Below, one piece after another: positions 17,171 through 25,821 of a stretch of DNA of 34,802 nt. The notes beneath the pieces are model-generated. The model was not told the DNA's origin. It was given only the letters and a program-made list of their open reading frames with translations, and searched no databases. Origin of the DNA: JBFGCT01 sp041581055. Its GTDB lineage: Bacteria; Actinomycetota; Acidimicrobiia; Acidimicrobiales; Ilumatobacteraceae. The first letter of the stretch is position 1. Every line of letters begins with the position of its first letter. The stretch spans positions 1 to 34,802 of the forward strand of contig JBFGCT010000019.1 of the NCBI GenBank assembly GCA_041581055.1, read 5' to 3'. The position numbers and the translations under genes were made by a program.

Positions 17171-18127
17171 TCATTCCCCCAGATTCAGTCGGGCCCGGGG
17201 GTTCATCCAGGCGATGATGAGGTCGGCGAGCAGGGTGGTGATCATGAAGATGATCGCGACCGTGATGACGCACGCGGTCAGCAGAGGGAAGTCCTGCTTG
17301 GTCGCGGCGGTGAACGTGAGGCGCCCGAGCCCCGGGTAGTTGAAAACGATCTCGAGGCCGACAAGGCCGCCGAAGAGGTAGCCGATCTGGGTGCCGGTCA
17401 CCGCGACGGTCGGCTGCAGGCTGTTGCGCAGCACGTGTTTGCGCATCACCTGGCTGGTGGTCAGCCCCTTCATGAAGGCCGTGCGGGTGTAGTCGGCCTC
17501 GAGGGCGGCGATCGTGCCGGCGCGGGTGATGCGGGCGATGTACCCGAAGTACACGATCAGGATCGACAGTGCCGGCAGCACGAGGTAGTCCAACGTCGTG
17601 AGGATGCCGGCGTTGTCGGGGACGTTGGAGATCGCCGGGAACCATCCGAGGCGGACGCCGAGGATGTACTGGAGAAGCACCCCCGAAACGAACTCCGGGA
17701 TCGAGGCGCTGGCGAGGCCGAGCGTGACGATCAGGCGGTCGAGCAACGTGTCCTTCTTGCGGGCGGCGATGATGCCGCCGATGATCGCGATCGGCAAGGT
17801 GAGGAACAGGGCGAAGAAGACGAGCTGCGCCGATTTCTTCAGCGCCGGTACGACCAGACTGATGACCGACTCACCCGGACTGGAGAACGAGTCGCCGTAG
17901 TCGAACGTGACGACCGACTTCAGGAGCCGGCCGAACTGGGTGGTCAGCGGGTCGTTGAAGCCGTTCGCCGCCGCGATCGCGTCGACTCGCTCCTGCGGGG
18001 CGAACGGGCCGGCGAGTTGGCGGGCCGGGTCACTCGGGAACACCCGGGTGAGCATGAAGATGATGGCCACCAGGATCAAGAGCGTGATGATCGCCAGCAA
18101 GGCGCGTCTCACCGCGAATCGAAGCAT
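17171..18127 (-). CDS. Peptide ABC transporter permease, DppB type
   Basis: First membrane subunit of the importer, 318 residues. The DppB-type start MLRFAVRRALLAIITLLILV is followed by a large extracytoplasmic loop (about 30-95, with FNDPLTTQFGRLLKSVVTFDYGDS split across it). The permease core carries the EAA loop ALEADYTRTAFMKGLTTSQV and the GYLFGGLVGLEIVFNYPGLG segment. The ATG at 18127 has a clear AAAGGGG Shine-Dalgarno site. A longer in-frame extension upstream runs into a strong hairpin and is rejected. Confidence 0.94.
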   Translation of the reverse strand: MLRFAVRRALLAIITLLILVAIIFMLTRVFPSDPARQLAGPFAPQERVDAIAAANGFNDPLTTQFGRLLKSVVTFDYGDSFSSPGESVISLVVPALKKSAQLVFFALFLTLPIAIIGGIIAARKKDTLLDRLIVTLGLASASIPEFVSGVLLQYILGVRLGWFPAISNVPDNAGILTTLDYLVLPALSILIVYFGYIARITRAGTIAALEADYTRTAFMKGLTTSQVMRKHVLRNSLQPTVAVTGTQIGYLFGGLVGLEIVFNYPGLGRLTFTAATKQDFPLLTACVITVAIIFMITTLLADLIIAWMNPRARLNLGE

Positions 18128-18161
18128 GTTCCCCTTTACACCATCCCCATGTTGATCGGTA

Positions 18162-18193
18162 GCCCCCGGGTCGACCATAGCCGACCCGGGGGC
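18162..18193. terminator. Strong hairpin between binding protein and permease genes
   Basis: GCCCCCGGGTCG and CGACCCGGGGGC form a 12-bp perfect stem around an 8-nt loop. It begins 10 nt past the binding-protein stop on the minus strand, inside the operon. No U tract follows. It probably works as a partial terminator or 3'-end stabiliser that raises binding-protein mRNA over permease mRNA. Confidence 0.65.
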
Positions 18194-18202
18194 GCCGACA
18201 AA

Positions 18203-19954
18203 TCAGCCCTTGGTGGCGGCGCTCAGAATCGTGTGTCCGAGTGCTGTCGCCTGAACTCCGGACACGCTGTTGTCGTGGCCGGAGAGGTAGTTGTAGAAGT
18301 ACGGGTAGCAGGCCGGCACGTCGTTCCAGAGGATCTTCTGGATCTCGCCGACGGCCGCCTTCTGGCCGTCGACGTCGACCGAGGTGCGGTAGTTCGACAA
18401 CTGTGCGTCGAAGTCGGGGTTGGCGTAGTTCGACGAGTTCCAGACCCCGCCGGTGGCGAGCGCCGAACCGAAGTACACGTCGGGCGTCGGGCGATGGCCG
18501 TAGTCGACGATGCCGAATTCGGCCGATCCGTCGCACGGCAGCGTCGGGTCGGTGGCGCTCGCACCCGGGCACCAGGCGGCGCCGTAGAACGTCGAGTTCG
18601 ACTGGGTGGCGACGCCGATGTCGAAGCCGGCCTCTGCGGCGTTCTGCTGGATGATCGCCGCGAGCTGCGGAACTTCCTGGATGTCGCCCGTGTCGCATTG
18701 AGTGGAGATCCCTTCGACGCCGGCCTCGGCGAGCAGCGCCTTGGCCTGCTCGATGTCTCGCACCCGCTGCGGGACCGCGTCGGGATCGTAGAACGGAAGC
18801 GACGACAGGACCGGGTGGTCGTTGCCGATCTCGGCGCGGCCGGACCAGAGCGTGTCGACCATCTGCGGCCGATCGAGCGTCCAGGCGAGCGCCTGGCGCA
18901 CGAGCGGGTCGGTGAACTGGCCCTGCTGGGTGTTGAACCACACCTGGCGGTGGTTGGCCGATGGCGGCGACAGCACGACGAAGTTGCCGTCGTTGAGCAG
19001 GCCCTCGCCACCGATCACCGGGAACTGCTGGATGACGTCGATGTCGCGGCTCTGCATCGCCGTGACCGCAGTGCTGATGTCGGCGAAGCCGCGCAGCTCG
19101 ATGCTGTCGAGCGGCGTCTGTCCGCCCCACCAGTTGGGGTTACGGCTGAACTTGGCGACGTTCGTGGTGGCGTCCCAGTCATCGAGGACCCACGCCCCGC
19201 TGCCTTCGGGCCGCTGGTCGAGCGTCGTGCCGTCGGTGTAGTCGGCGGGCGTGATCAGGCTCTGCGCGTTGAACAGCGACACGAGGACCGGGAAGTTGCC
19301 GTTCGCCTCGAGGAGCGTGATCACCGCGACCGCAGGATCGGACGAGTCGGTCGAGCCCTCGCCGATGACGCCGGACAGGCCGGCGTTGCCCTGCAGAGAC
19401 AGCCGGTCCATCGTCGCGGCGACGTCGGCCGAGGTGACCGGGCTGCCGTCGGACCAGATCGCGCCGGGTCGCAGGTTGAACGTCCAGACGTCGCCGCTCT
19501 CGTTGGGCGACCACGACTCGGCGAGCGCCGTCGCCGCGATGTTGCCGTCGTCGCCGAGGCCGACCAGGTACTCGAAGCTCTGCGACAGCACGTTGTAGGT
19601 GCCGAGGTCGAGCATGTTGACAGGGTCGAGGCCGGATGCCGCGTCGCCCTGCTGGATGCCGACGACCAGCGTGCCGCCCGTGGGACCGGTGCCTCCACCA
19701 CCGCCACCGCCGTCACCCTGCGTGCTCGGCGGCTGCGTGTCGCCGCCGCCACCGCTGGTCCCGCTGCTGCCGGTGTCGTCGTCGCTCCCGCAGGCGGCGA
19801 TGATCGCCCCCATGAACGGCATCGACAGGCCGATGATGGTGCCGCGCCTCACGAAGTCGCGGCGGCTCACCTTGCCTTGCGCGTAGTGCTCGATCAGGTC
19901 GAGCTCGACGGGTCCGACGGACCCGCGCGCCGCATCTAGACGTTTCCAATCCAT
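18203..19954 (-). CDS. Oligopeptide-type substrate-binding lipoprotein, Tat signal
   Basis: Extracytoplasmic receptor of SBP family 5, 583 residues. A hydrophilic N-region of 29 residues precedes a twin-arginine motif (SRRDFVRRG, 30-38), a hydrophobic stretch and a lipobox IIAAC that places the lipid anchor at Cys55. A Gly/Ser-rich linker (about 60-95) leads into the family fold, with the SBP_bac_5 signature VWTFNLRPGAIWSDGSPVTSAD split over the usual 100-170 region and PQRVRDIEQAKALLAEAG further on. The ATG at 19954 has a strong AAGGGGGAG Shine-Dalgarno site; an ATG at 19978 precedes it without one. The ligand (peptide, nickel, opine or other) is not decidable. Confidence 0.93.
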   Translation of the reverse strand: MDWKRLDAARGSVGPVELDLIEHYAQGKVSRRDFVRRGTIIGLSMPFMGAIIAACGSDDDTGSSGTSGGGGDTQPPSTQGDGGGGGGGTGPTGGTLVVGIQQGDAASGLDPVNMLDLGTYNVLSQSFEYLVGLGDDGNIAATALAESWSPNESGDVWTFNLRPGAIWSDGSPVTSADVAATMDRLSLQGNAGLSGVIGEGSTDSSDPAVAVITLLEANGNFPVLVSLFNAQSLITPADYTDGTTLDQRPEGSGAWVLDDWDATTNVAKFSRNPNWWGGQTPLDSIELRGFADISTAVTAMQSRDIDVIQQFPVIGGEGLLNDGNFVVLSPPSANHRQVWFNTQQGQFTDPLVRQALAWTLDRPQMVDTLWSGRAEIGNDHPVLSSLPFYDPDAVPQRVRDIEQAKALLAEAGVEGISTQCDTGDIQEVPQLAAIIQQNAAEAGFDIGVATQSNSTFYGAAWCPGASATDPTLPCDGSAEFGIVDYGHRPTPDVYFGSALATGGVWNSSNYANPDFDAQLSNYRTSVDVDGQKAAVGEIQKILWNDVPACYPYFYNYLSGHDNSVSGVQATALGHTILSAATKG

Positions 19955-20012
19955 TGTTTCTCCCCCTTGGTTGGGCATTGCTGTGGCCGAGAGCGACTCA
20001 CCCGCGACAGGA

Positions 20013-20027
20013 CGACCATAACGGTCG
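20013..20027. promoter_or_regulatory. Possible operator overlapping a -10 box upstream of the transporter operon
   Basis: CGACC-N5-GGTCG (20013-20027) is a short palindrome containing TATGGT on the minus strand (20020-20015), a -10 candidate about 60 nt before the binding-protein ATG. No convincing -35 was found. The rest of the 171-bp gap (19955-20125) shows nothing else beyond the Shine-Dalgarno region. Confidence 0.3.
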
Positions 20028-20125
20028 GCGCGCCGGAAAACGGGTCATCGACTTCGGCCCGCGTTGTTTTCGCTCTCCAGATGAAGGTCGACGGTAGCAG
20101 GCCCCACCCTCCCCGAAGGCATCAC

Positions 20126-21196
<1,071 letters not shown>

Positions 21197-21203
21197 CGCG
21201 CCC

Positions 21204-21213
21204 AGCGTAGGGT
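21204..21213. promoter_or_regulatory. Overlapping bidirectional -10 boxes
   Basis: Minus-strand TACGCT (21209-21204) lies 7 nt from the deacetylase ATG. Plus-strand TAGGGT (21208-21213) lies 8 nt from the LLM oxidoreductase ATG. The two share the TA step at 21208-21209. Any -35 contacts would fall inside the opposite coding region; none matches consensus. Confidence 0.55.
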
Positions 21214-21221
21214 TGCCGGCC

Positions 21222-22199
21222 ATGACCCGCCTCGGCTACCAGATCCCCAACTTCACCTACCCCGGCGTCGGACCCGACGGGCTCTTCGACGTCGTCGCCC
21301 AGCAGGCGCGCGAGGCCGACACGTCCGGCTTCGACACGCTGCTGGTGATGGACCACTTCTTCCAGCTCCCGATGCTCGGCGACCCGGACCAGTACATGCT
21401 CGAGTGCTACGCGCTGCTGTCGGCGCTGGCGCGGGAGACGAACACCGTGCGCCTGTCCGCCCTCGTCACCGGCAACACGTATCGCAACCCGGCCGTGCTG
21501 GCCAAGACCGTCACGACCCTCGACATCGTGTCGAACGGGCGCGGCCAGCTCGGGATCGGCGCCGGCTGGTTCGAGCTGGAGCACGACTCGTTCGGCATCG
21601 AGTTCGGCACGTTCACCGACCGCTTCGAGAAGCTGGAGGAGGCGCTGCAGGTCATCGTCCCGATGCTGCGCGGCGACCGGCCGTCGCTCGACGGCGCGCG
21701 CTACACCGTCTCGAACGCGATCAACGAACCCCCGCCGATCTCCCGCATCCCGGTGATGATCGGCGGCGGCGGCGAGCGCAAGACGCTGCGGATGGTCGCC
21801 CAGTACGCCGACGAGTCGAACATCATCTGCGGGCCCGACGAGATCGAGCGCAAGCTCGACGCGCTCGCCGGGCACTGCGCGGCGCTCGGCCGCGACCGGT
21901 CCGAGATCACGGTGTCATGGCAGAAGACGGCGTGCGTCGCGCCGACCGCGGAAGAGGCGAAGGCCGACCTGTTCGCCTACTTCGCCGGCCGCGGCCTCGA
22001 CGTCGAGTCGATGTCCGACGACGAGCAGCAGTTCTGGATGAGCAACTTCGTCTGGGGCGATCCGGACACGGTCGCCGAGGCGTTCGCCGGCTTCCTCCGG
22101 CCCGGCATCGACGGGTTCACGATCAACATGCCCGCCAACGGCCACGTCCCCGGCCGGGTCGAGCTCCTCGGCAAGGCGCTGGCGCCGCTGATCGGCTGA
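21222..22199 (+). CDS. F420-type luciferase-like monooxygenase (LLM) oxidoreductase
   Basis: TIM-barrel flavin- or F420-dependent oxidoreductase of about 325 residues. It begins MTRLGYQIPNFTYPGV. Family blocks include TSGFDTLLVMDHFFQLP, VRLSALVTGNTYRNPAVLAK, DIVSNGRGQLGIGAGWFELEH and RIPVMIGGGGERKTLRMVAQYAD. This arrangement is that of F420-dependent LLM-class proteins common in actinobacteria; F420 rather than FMN is inference. I chose the ATG at 21222 because it lies 8 nt after TAGGGT. An in-frame TTG at 21213 falls within that box. It is divergent from the deacetylase and convergent with the LysR gene. Confidence 0.9.
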   Translation: MTRLGYQIPNFTYPGVGPDGLFDVVAQQAREADTSGFDTLLVMDHFFQLPMLGDPDQYMLECYALLSALARETNTVRLSALVTGNTYRNPAVLAKTVTTLDIVSNGRGQLGIGAGWFELEHDSFGIEFGTFTDRFEKLEEALQVIVPMLRGDRPSLDGARYTVSNAINEPPPISRIPVMIGGGGERKTLRMVAQYADESNIICGPDEIERKLDALAGHCAALGRDRSEITVSWQKTACVAPTAEEAKADLFAYFAGRGLDVESMSDDEQQFWMSNFVWGDPDTVAEAFAGFLRPGIDGFTINMPANGHVPGRVELLGKALAPLIG

Positions 22200-22217
22200 G
22201 CGCGCCGGCCGGCGCTC
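22198..22217. terminator. GC-rich hairpin between convergent LLM and LysR genes
   Basis: GAGCGCGCCGG and CCGGCGCTC pair with a 2-nt bulge in the 26-bp gap between two converging genes. It is a possible bidirectional terminator without a U tract. Confidence 0.35.
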
Positions 22218-22225
22218 GCCGACGC

Positions 22226-23119
22226 TCAGCGCGGGTCGTGTTCGTGGCGGCTGGGGCGATCGGTGAACTCGTCGACGATCGCCGCGACGAGCGGGCCCGC
22301 GATCTCGGGTTGCTCGCCCGGCACGGTCCGCACGATCTGGCGCACGTCGGGCAGCGCCTCGAACTCAGCCGCCCGTGCCCACTCGACGATGTCGTCGCCG
22401 AGATACCACGAGGCGAGCACCCCCACACCGAGCCCGGCCGCCACCGCCGCCCGCACACTGCTCGACGTCGGCGCGGACACGGTGTAGGTGTACGGGATCC
22501 CGTGCTTTTCGAGGATCGGCTCGCTCACCGGACGATAGAAGCCGTGCTCGCCGAACGTGATCAGCGGCACCTCCCCGTCGTCGAACGGCATGTCGCGGTG
22601 CGTCACCCAGCGCAACTCGTCGCTCCACAACACGATGTCGTCGGGTCGGGCGTCCTCAGGCGTCACCTGGATGACGGCGACGTCGATGTCACCTCGCTCG
22701 AGGAGCGAGACGAGCGGCCGTGACTGGTTCACGACGAACTCGATCGTCGCTGCGGGGTGCATCCGCTTGAAGCGGCCGAGGATGCTCGCCATCCGCGACG
22801 CTCCGACCTCCTCGTTCGAGCCGACCTTGACGGTGCCGGTGAAGTCGGGACTCTCCAGCCGGTGGACGGCGCGGTCGTGTGCGGCGACGATCTGGCGCGC
22901 CTCGGCGAGCAGGATGCGACCGTCCCGCGTCGGGCGCAACGTGTGGCCGTCGCGGATCAACAAGGTCCGCCCGACCCGCTGCTCGAGCCGCTTGATCTTC
23001 CAGCTCACCGCGGACTGCGTCAGACCGAGATGCTCGGCGGCGCGGGTCATGCCACCCCACTCGAGGACCGCGATGTAGGCGCGCAGGGAGGGGACGTCGA
23101 GGTGCACGGACCAGATCAT
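22226..23119 (-). CDS. LysR-family transcriptional regulator
   Basis: The 297-residue regulator has an N-terminal winged helix-turn-helix at about 8-67 (LRAYIAVLEWGGMTRAAEHL, then LTQSAVSWKIKRLEQRVG) and a LysR substrate-binding domain from about 92 (GTVKVGSNEEVGASRMASIL, ERGDIDVAVIQV, AAVAAGLGVGVLASWYLG). The inducer is unknown. The gene is divergent from a 63-residue unknown ORF, and a 15-bp ATGAC-N5-GTCAT palindrome overlaps its own start codon. Autoregulation plus control of the divergent gene is the usual LysR arrangement and is inferred here. Confidence 0.93.
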   Translation of the reverse strand: MIWSVHLDVPSLRAYIAVLEWGGMTRAAEHLGLTQSAVSWKIKRLEQRVGRTLLIRDGHTLRPTRDGRILLAEARQIVAAHDRAVHRLESPDFTGTVKVGSNEEVGASRMASILGRFKRMHPAATIEFVVNQSRPLVSLLERGDIDVAVIQVTPEDARPDDIVLWSDELRWVTHRDMPFDDGEVPLITFGEHGFYRPVSEPILEKHGIPYTYTVSAPTSSSVRAAVAAGLGVGVLASWYLGDDIVEWARAAEFEALPDVRQIVRTVPGEQPEIAGPLVAAIVDEFTDRPSRHEHDPR

Positions 23120-23132
23120 GACGAATTGTCAT
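23118..23132. promoter_or_regulatory. Putative LysR operator palindrome
   Basis: ATGAC-GAATT-GTCAT is a perfect 5-bp inverted repeat spaced by 5 bp, with an A/T-containing centre. It overlaps the LysR start codon. A second TCATGA (23160-23165) lies about 30 bp further on, toward the small ORF, as expected for recognition and activation half-sites. Confidence 0.45.
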
Positions 23133-23189
23133 GAATCAATCAAGTACATCCGGGTTGAGTCATGACCGATGAGGCCCGATGATGATCGC

Positions 23190-23381
23190 ATGAGCGCAAC
23201 CCCCTCCCTCCCCGTGACCGAGTCGGCTCCGGCCGATCGCCCACGCCACCCACGCCACCCACGCCGCCCGACCTGGCGCCCGTTCCGCCACTTCGACGAC
23301 CCGCCAGGGGTCGACAGCTACGCGCTCCCCAGCGAGCTCGCCCTGCGCCCGATCGAGCCCCACTACCCGATGCACCGCTGA
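23190..23381 (+). CDS. 63-residue unknown protein divergent from LysR gene
   Basis: I do not recognise this family. The protein begins MSATPSLPVTESAP. It has a basic central stretch PRHPRHPRRPTWRPFRHF made by three 9-bp DNA repeats (23241-23267), and ends DSYALPSELALRPIEPHY PMHR (shown in two pieces). It has no membrane segment and no cysteine. An in-frame ATG at 23169 would add MRPDDDR and has GAGG only beside it, so the start is uncertain. The conserved-looking, aromatic-rich C-terminal half suggests a real gene. Its head-to-head position with a LysR regulator makes it a candidate target. Confidence 0.55.
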   Translation: MSATPSLPVTESAPADRPRHPRHPRRPTWRPFRHFDDPPGVDSYALPSELALRPIEPHYPMHR

Positions 23382-23415
23382 CGCTCGCCGCGGCGACTCC
23401 CCGCCGCGCCGACCT

Positions 23416-25128
23416 TCAGACGAGCGCCAGCTCCTCGTCGAGGTACTCGGTGCGGCACTTGGCCCGTTGCAGCTTGCCGCTGCTCGTCTTGGGCAGCGTG
23501 CCCGGCGTGACGAGCATGATGTCACGGGGCGGCAACCCGCTGACCTCGAGGGTGCGGTGGTGGATCGCTTCACGGATCACGTCGAGACCACCCGACGTGT
23601 CCGACACGCGCACCTCGGCGACGACGACCACGCTCTCCTTGCCCTTGTAGCCCTCCATCCCGAACGCGATCACGTTGCCGGCGCGGACGCCGTCGAGCAC
23701 GCCGACCGCCCGCTCGATGTCCTCCGGGAACACGTTGCGGCCGCCGACGATGATCACGTCCTTGATGCGGCCACACAGCACGAGCTCGCCGTCGAGGAGG
23801 TAGGCCAGGTCGCCGGTGCACAGCCAGCCGTCCCGGAACAGCGCCGCCGTCGCGTCGGGGCGCTTGTAGTACCCGGGCGTGACCGACGTGCCGCGCAAGA
23901 GCAGCTCGCCGACGTGGCGCTCGGGGAGCTCGTCGTAGCTGTCGGGGTCGACGACCTTCATCTCCAACCCGGGCACCGCCTTGCCGAGCAACGGCAGCCG
24001 CCGCGCCCGCACGGCGAGGTCGTCCGGGTCGAGGATCTCGATCGGCTTGGCGACGCGGGCGGTCTCCAGGACGATGCGGTCGACCGTGTCGGTTTGCAGC
24101 CCTCGTCCCCGCGGCGGGAACGAGCCGCCGATCGCCACTTCAGCCATGCCGAACGCGGGGAAGATGCCGCCGGCGTCGAAGCCGAACCGGCCGGCCTCGG
24201 CGACGAACGCGTCGACCGCCTTCGGGTCGACCGGCTCGGCGCCGGACAGCGCGAGCGTCAACGACGAGAGGTCGAGGTCCTCCATCCGCTTCAGGGCCCG
24301 GGTCGCCAGCACCCACGAGAAGTTCGGGCCCGCCGTCGCCGTGCCGCCGTAGTCGGAGATCCACCGCATCCAGTTGCCGGGGTGGCCGAGGAAGTCCTGC
24401 GGCGCGGCCTGGACGAGATCGACCCCTTTGGTCATCGGCAGGGCGAGGAATCCGACCAGCCCCATGTCGTGGTACAGCGGGAGCCACGACACCAGCGTGT
24501 CGCCCCCGACGAACGACGCCGCATCGCAACACGCGTCGATGTTCGCCGTCAGGACCCGGTCGGGGATCATGACGCCCTTCGGCTCGCTGGTCGAACCGCT
24601 GGTGTACTGCAGGATGACGAGCCGCTCGGGGTCGGGTGCGGGGAGTTCGAGCGCATCGCCGGCCGGCACGTTGGGCGAGCCTGGCATGACCGAGCGCATC
24701 GGCTCGATCGGCGGGTCCCCGTCGACGGCGGTGTAGAAGTCGGCGAGCAGGTCGTCGATCAGCACGAGCTTCGCGTCGCCGTGCCGGATCCGCGATCGGG
24801 TGCTCTCGATGAACGTGTCGAGGCTGCCCATCCGCATCGGGAGCGGGAGGACCATCGAGGCGATCCCCGCCAGCCAGCACCCGCGGACGATGGTCATCAA
24901 CTCGCGGCTGGTCGGCCCGAGCACCGCCACATGGTCGCCGGGCAGCAGTCCCTTGGCCTGGAGCGCGGCGCCGACCGAACGGGCCTCGTCGTGGACCTGA
25001 CGCCAGCTGACGTGGACGGGCCCGTCGGGGCCGATCACGCTGTGGCCGACGAAGCGAACGCCGGTGCCGGAGTCGGCGGCGAGCTCGAGTCGCTCGATGG
25101 TCGAAGTCGGCGACGGGCCGGTCGTCAT
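23416..25128 (-). CDS. Fatty acyl-AMP ligase / acyl-CoA synthetase (FadD/FAAL type)
   Basis: ANL-superfamily enzyme, about 570 residues, that activates a fatty acid as acyl-AMP and passes it to CoA or an acyl carrier. Visible are the P-loop-like A3 motif YTSGSTSEPKG (175-185), the FAAL-typical WLPLYHDMGLVG (215-226), GGIFPAFGMAEVAIGG, the hinge aspartate in CTGDLAYLLDGELVLCGR, IIVGGRNVFPEDIE, and the C-terminal catalytic lysine in TLPKTSSGKLQR. The PLYHDMG form favours the FAAL branch, but no polyketide synthase or carrier gene is nearby. The start is one of two consecutive ATGs (25131, 25128); the second is 7 nt after TAGCGT. An in-frame ATG at 25164 would put that -10 inside the gene. Confidence 0.88.
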   Translation of the reverse strand: MTTGPSPTSTIERLELAADSGTGVRFVGHSVIGPDGPVHVSWRQVHDEARSVGAALQAKGLLPGDHVAVLGPTSRELMTIVRGCWLAGIASMVLPLPMRMGSLDTFIESTRSRIRHGDAKLVLIDDLLADFYTAVDGDPPIEPMRSVMPGSPNVPAGDALELPAPDPERLVILQYTSGSTSEPKGVMIPDRVLTANIDACCDAASFVGGDTLVSWLPLYHDMGLVGFLALPMTKGVDLVQAAPQDFLGHPGNWMRWISDYGGTATAGPNFSWVLATRALKRMEDLDLSSLTLALSGAEPVDPKAVDAFVAEAGRFGFDAGGIFPAFGMAEVAIGGSFPPRGRGLQTDTVDRIVLETARVAKPIEILDPDDLAVRARRLPLLGKAVPGLEMKVVDPDSYDELPERHVGELLLRGTSVTPGYYKRPDATAALFRDGWLCTGDLAYLLDGELVLCGRIKDVIIVGGRNVFPEDIERAVGVLDGVRAGNVIAFGMEGYKGKESVVVVAEVRVSDTSGGLDVIREAIHHRTLEVSGLPPRDIMLVTPGTLPKTSSGKLQRAKCRTEYLDEELALV

Positions 25129-25135
25129 CATCCGA

Positions 25136-25141
25136 ACGCTA
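25136..25141 (-). promoter_or_regulatory. Putative -10 box of the acyl-AMP ligase gene
   Basis: TAGCGT on the minus strand, 7 nt before the ATG at 25128. It suggests a separate leaderless transcript despite the upstream co-directional zinc-ribbon gene. Confidence 0.4.
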
Positions 25142-25206
25142 GTGGGATCGGCCGGTGATGCCATCCCCCGGGGAGCGCGCCGGGGCGCGCGCCGGCGGCG
25201 ACGCCC

Positions 25207-25527
25207 TCACTGGCTGCCGTCGAGCCGATCGGGGAGGTGATGGGTCCGGCCACCGCGGATGCGGACGTCGGGCGGGTCACAGGCGTGGCAGCCGTACTCG
25301 ACGTGGACGCCCTGGATCGACATCTGGGTGCCCCGCGACTTCTCCACGATCAGCTGCGGCTTGTGGTAGAGGTCGTCGCCGCCGCAGGTCGGGCAACGCG
25401 GCCGCGGGTCGCGCGTCCACCGCACGCGACACGACGCACACGTGAGCTCGATCAGGCCGTCACCGGTTGGCGCGCCGAGCACGTCGTCGTCGGTCCCACA
25501 TCGCGGACACACGATCTCCAACGCCAT
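25207..25527 (-). CDS. Double zinc-ribbon small protein, function unknown
   Basis: The 106-residue protein carries four CxxC knuckles: CPRC (7-10), CASC (30-33), CPTC (45-48) and CHAC (80-83). These are enough for two zinc ribbons. The middle (KPQLIVEKSRGTQMSIQGVH) is polar and may form a beta hairpin or OB-like strand set; the C-terminus is basic and His-rich. I do not recognise the family. The ATG at 25527 follows TAGCCT by 6 nt, a clean leaderless start. It lies upstream of the acyl-AMP ligase on the same strand, 78 bp from its start, so a functional link is possible but unproven. Confidence 0.78.
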   Translation of the reverse strand: MALEIVCPRCGTDDDVLGAPTGDGLIELTCASCRVRWTRDPRPRCPTCGGDDLYHKPQLIVEKSRGTQMSIQGVHVEYGCHACDPPDVRIRGGRTHHLPDRLDGSQ

Positions 25528-25533
25528 CGTAGG

Positions 25534-25539
25534 AGGCTA
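25534..25539 (-). promoter_or_regulatory. Putative -10 box of the zinc-ribbon gene
   Basis: TAGCCT on the minus strand, exactly 6 nt before the ATG, the textbook distance for a leaderless transcript. Confidence 0.5.
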
Positions 25540-25566
25540 CGCCCCGCCCCGCCGGACTTCCGTCTC

Positions 25567-25775
25567 CACGCCCGCCCCCGGTATGTGTGACCGAATACGT
25601 CGAACGTCGCGATGTTCGGTCACACAAACCGATGAGGACACGCCCGCCCCCGATCTGTGTGACCGAATACGTCGAATCTCACGATATTCGGTCACACAAA
25701 CCGATGAGGACACGCCCGCCCCCGATCTGTGTGACCGAATACGTCGAACGTCGCGATGTTCGGTCACACAAACCG
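25567..25775. repeat. Three 72-bp tandem copies of the palindromic intergenic repeat
   Basis: Units start at 25567, 25639 and 25711, each opening with CACGCCCGCCCCCG. Every unit holds GTGACCGAA, a 19-nt spacer and TTCGGTCAC (25587-25623, 25659-25695, 25731-25767), flanked by TGT and ACA to give a 12-bp perfect stem in copies B and C. Copy B differs from A and C inside the spacer (TCTCACGATA instead of CGTCGCGATG), which lengthens its stem. The array fills most of the 294-bp gap downstream of the serine hydrolase. The rest of that gap is GC-rich with nothing recognisable apart from the zinc-ribbon promoter. Confidence 0.92.
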
Positions 25776-25821
25776 GTGGCGGGGGTGGGGCGCGCGGTTC
25801 GGGCGTTGGCGACGCGGGCGG

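Noticed and set aside
13571..19939. Plus-strand open frames of 897 and 834 codons opposite the peptide transporter genes
   Set aside because: The products are Arg/Asp/Gly/Val-rich without recognisable motifs, and the minus strand encodes a complete, motif-verified ABC operon.
25567..25775. CRISPR array
   Set aside because: Units are 72-bp tandem duplicates with near-identical interiors; no unique spacers and no cas genes are present.
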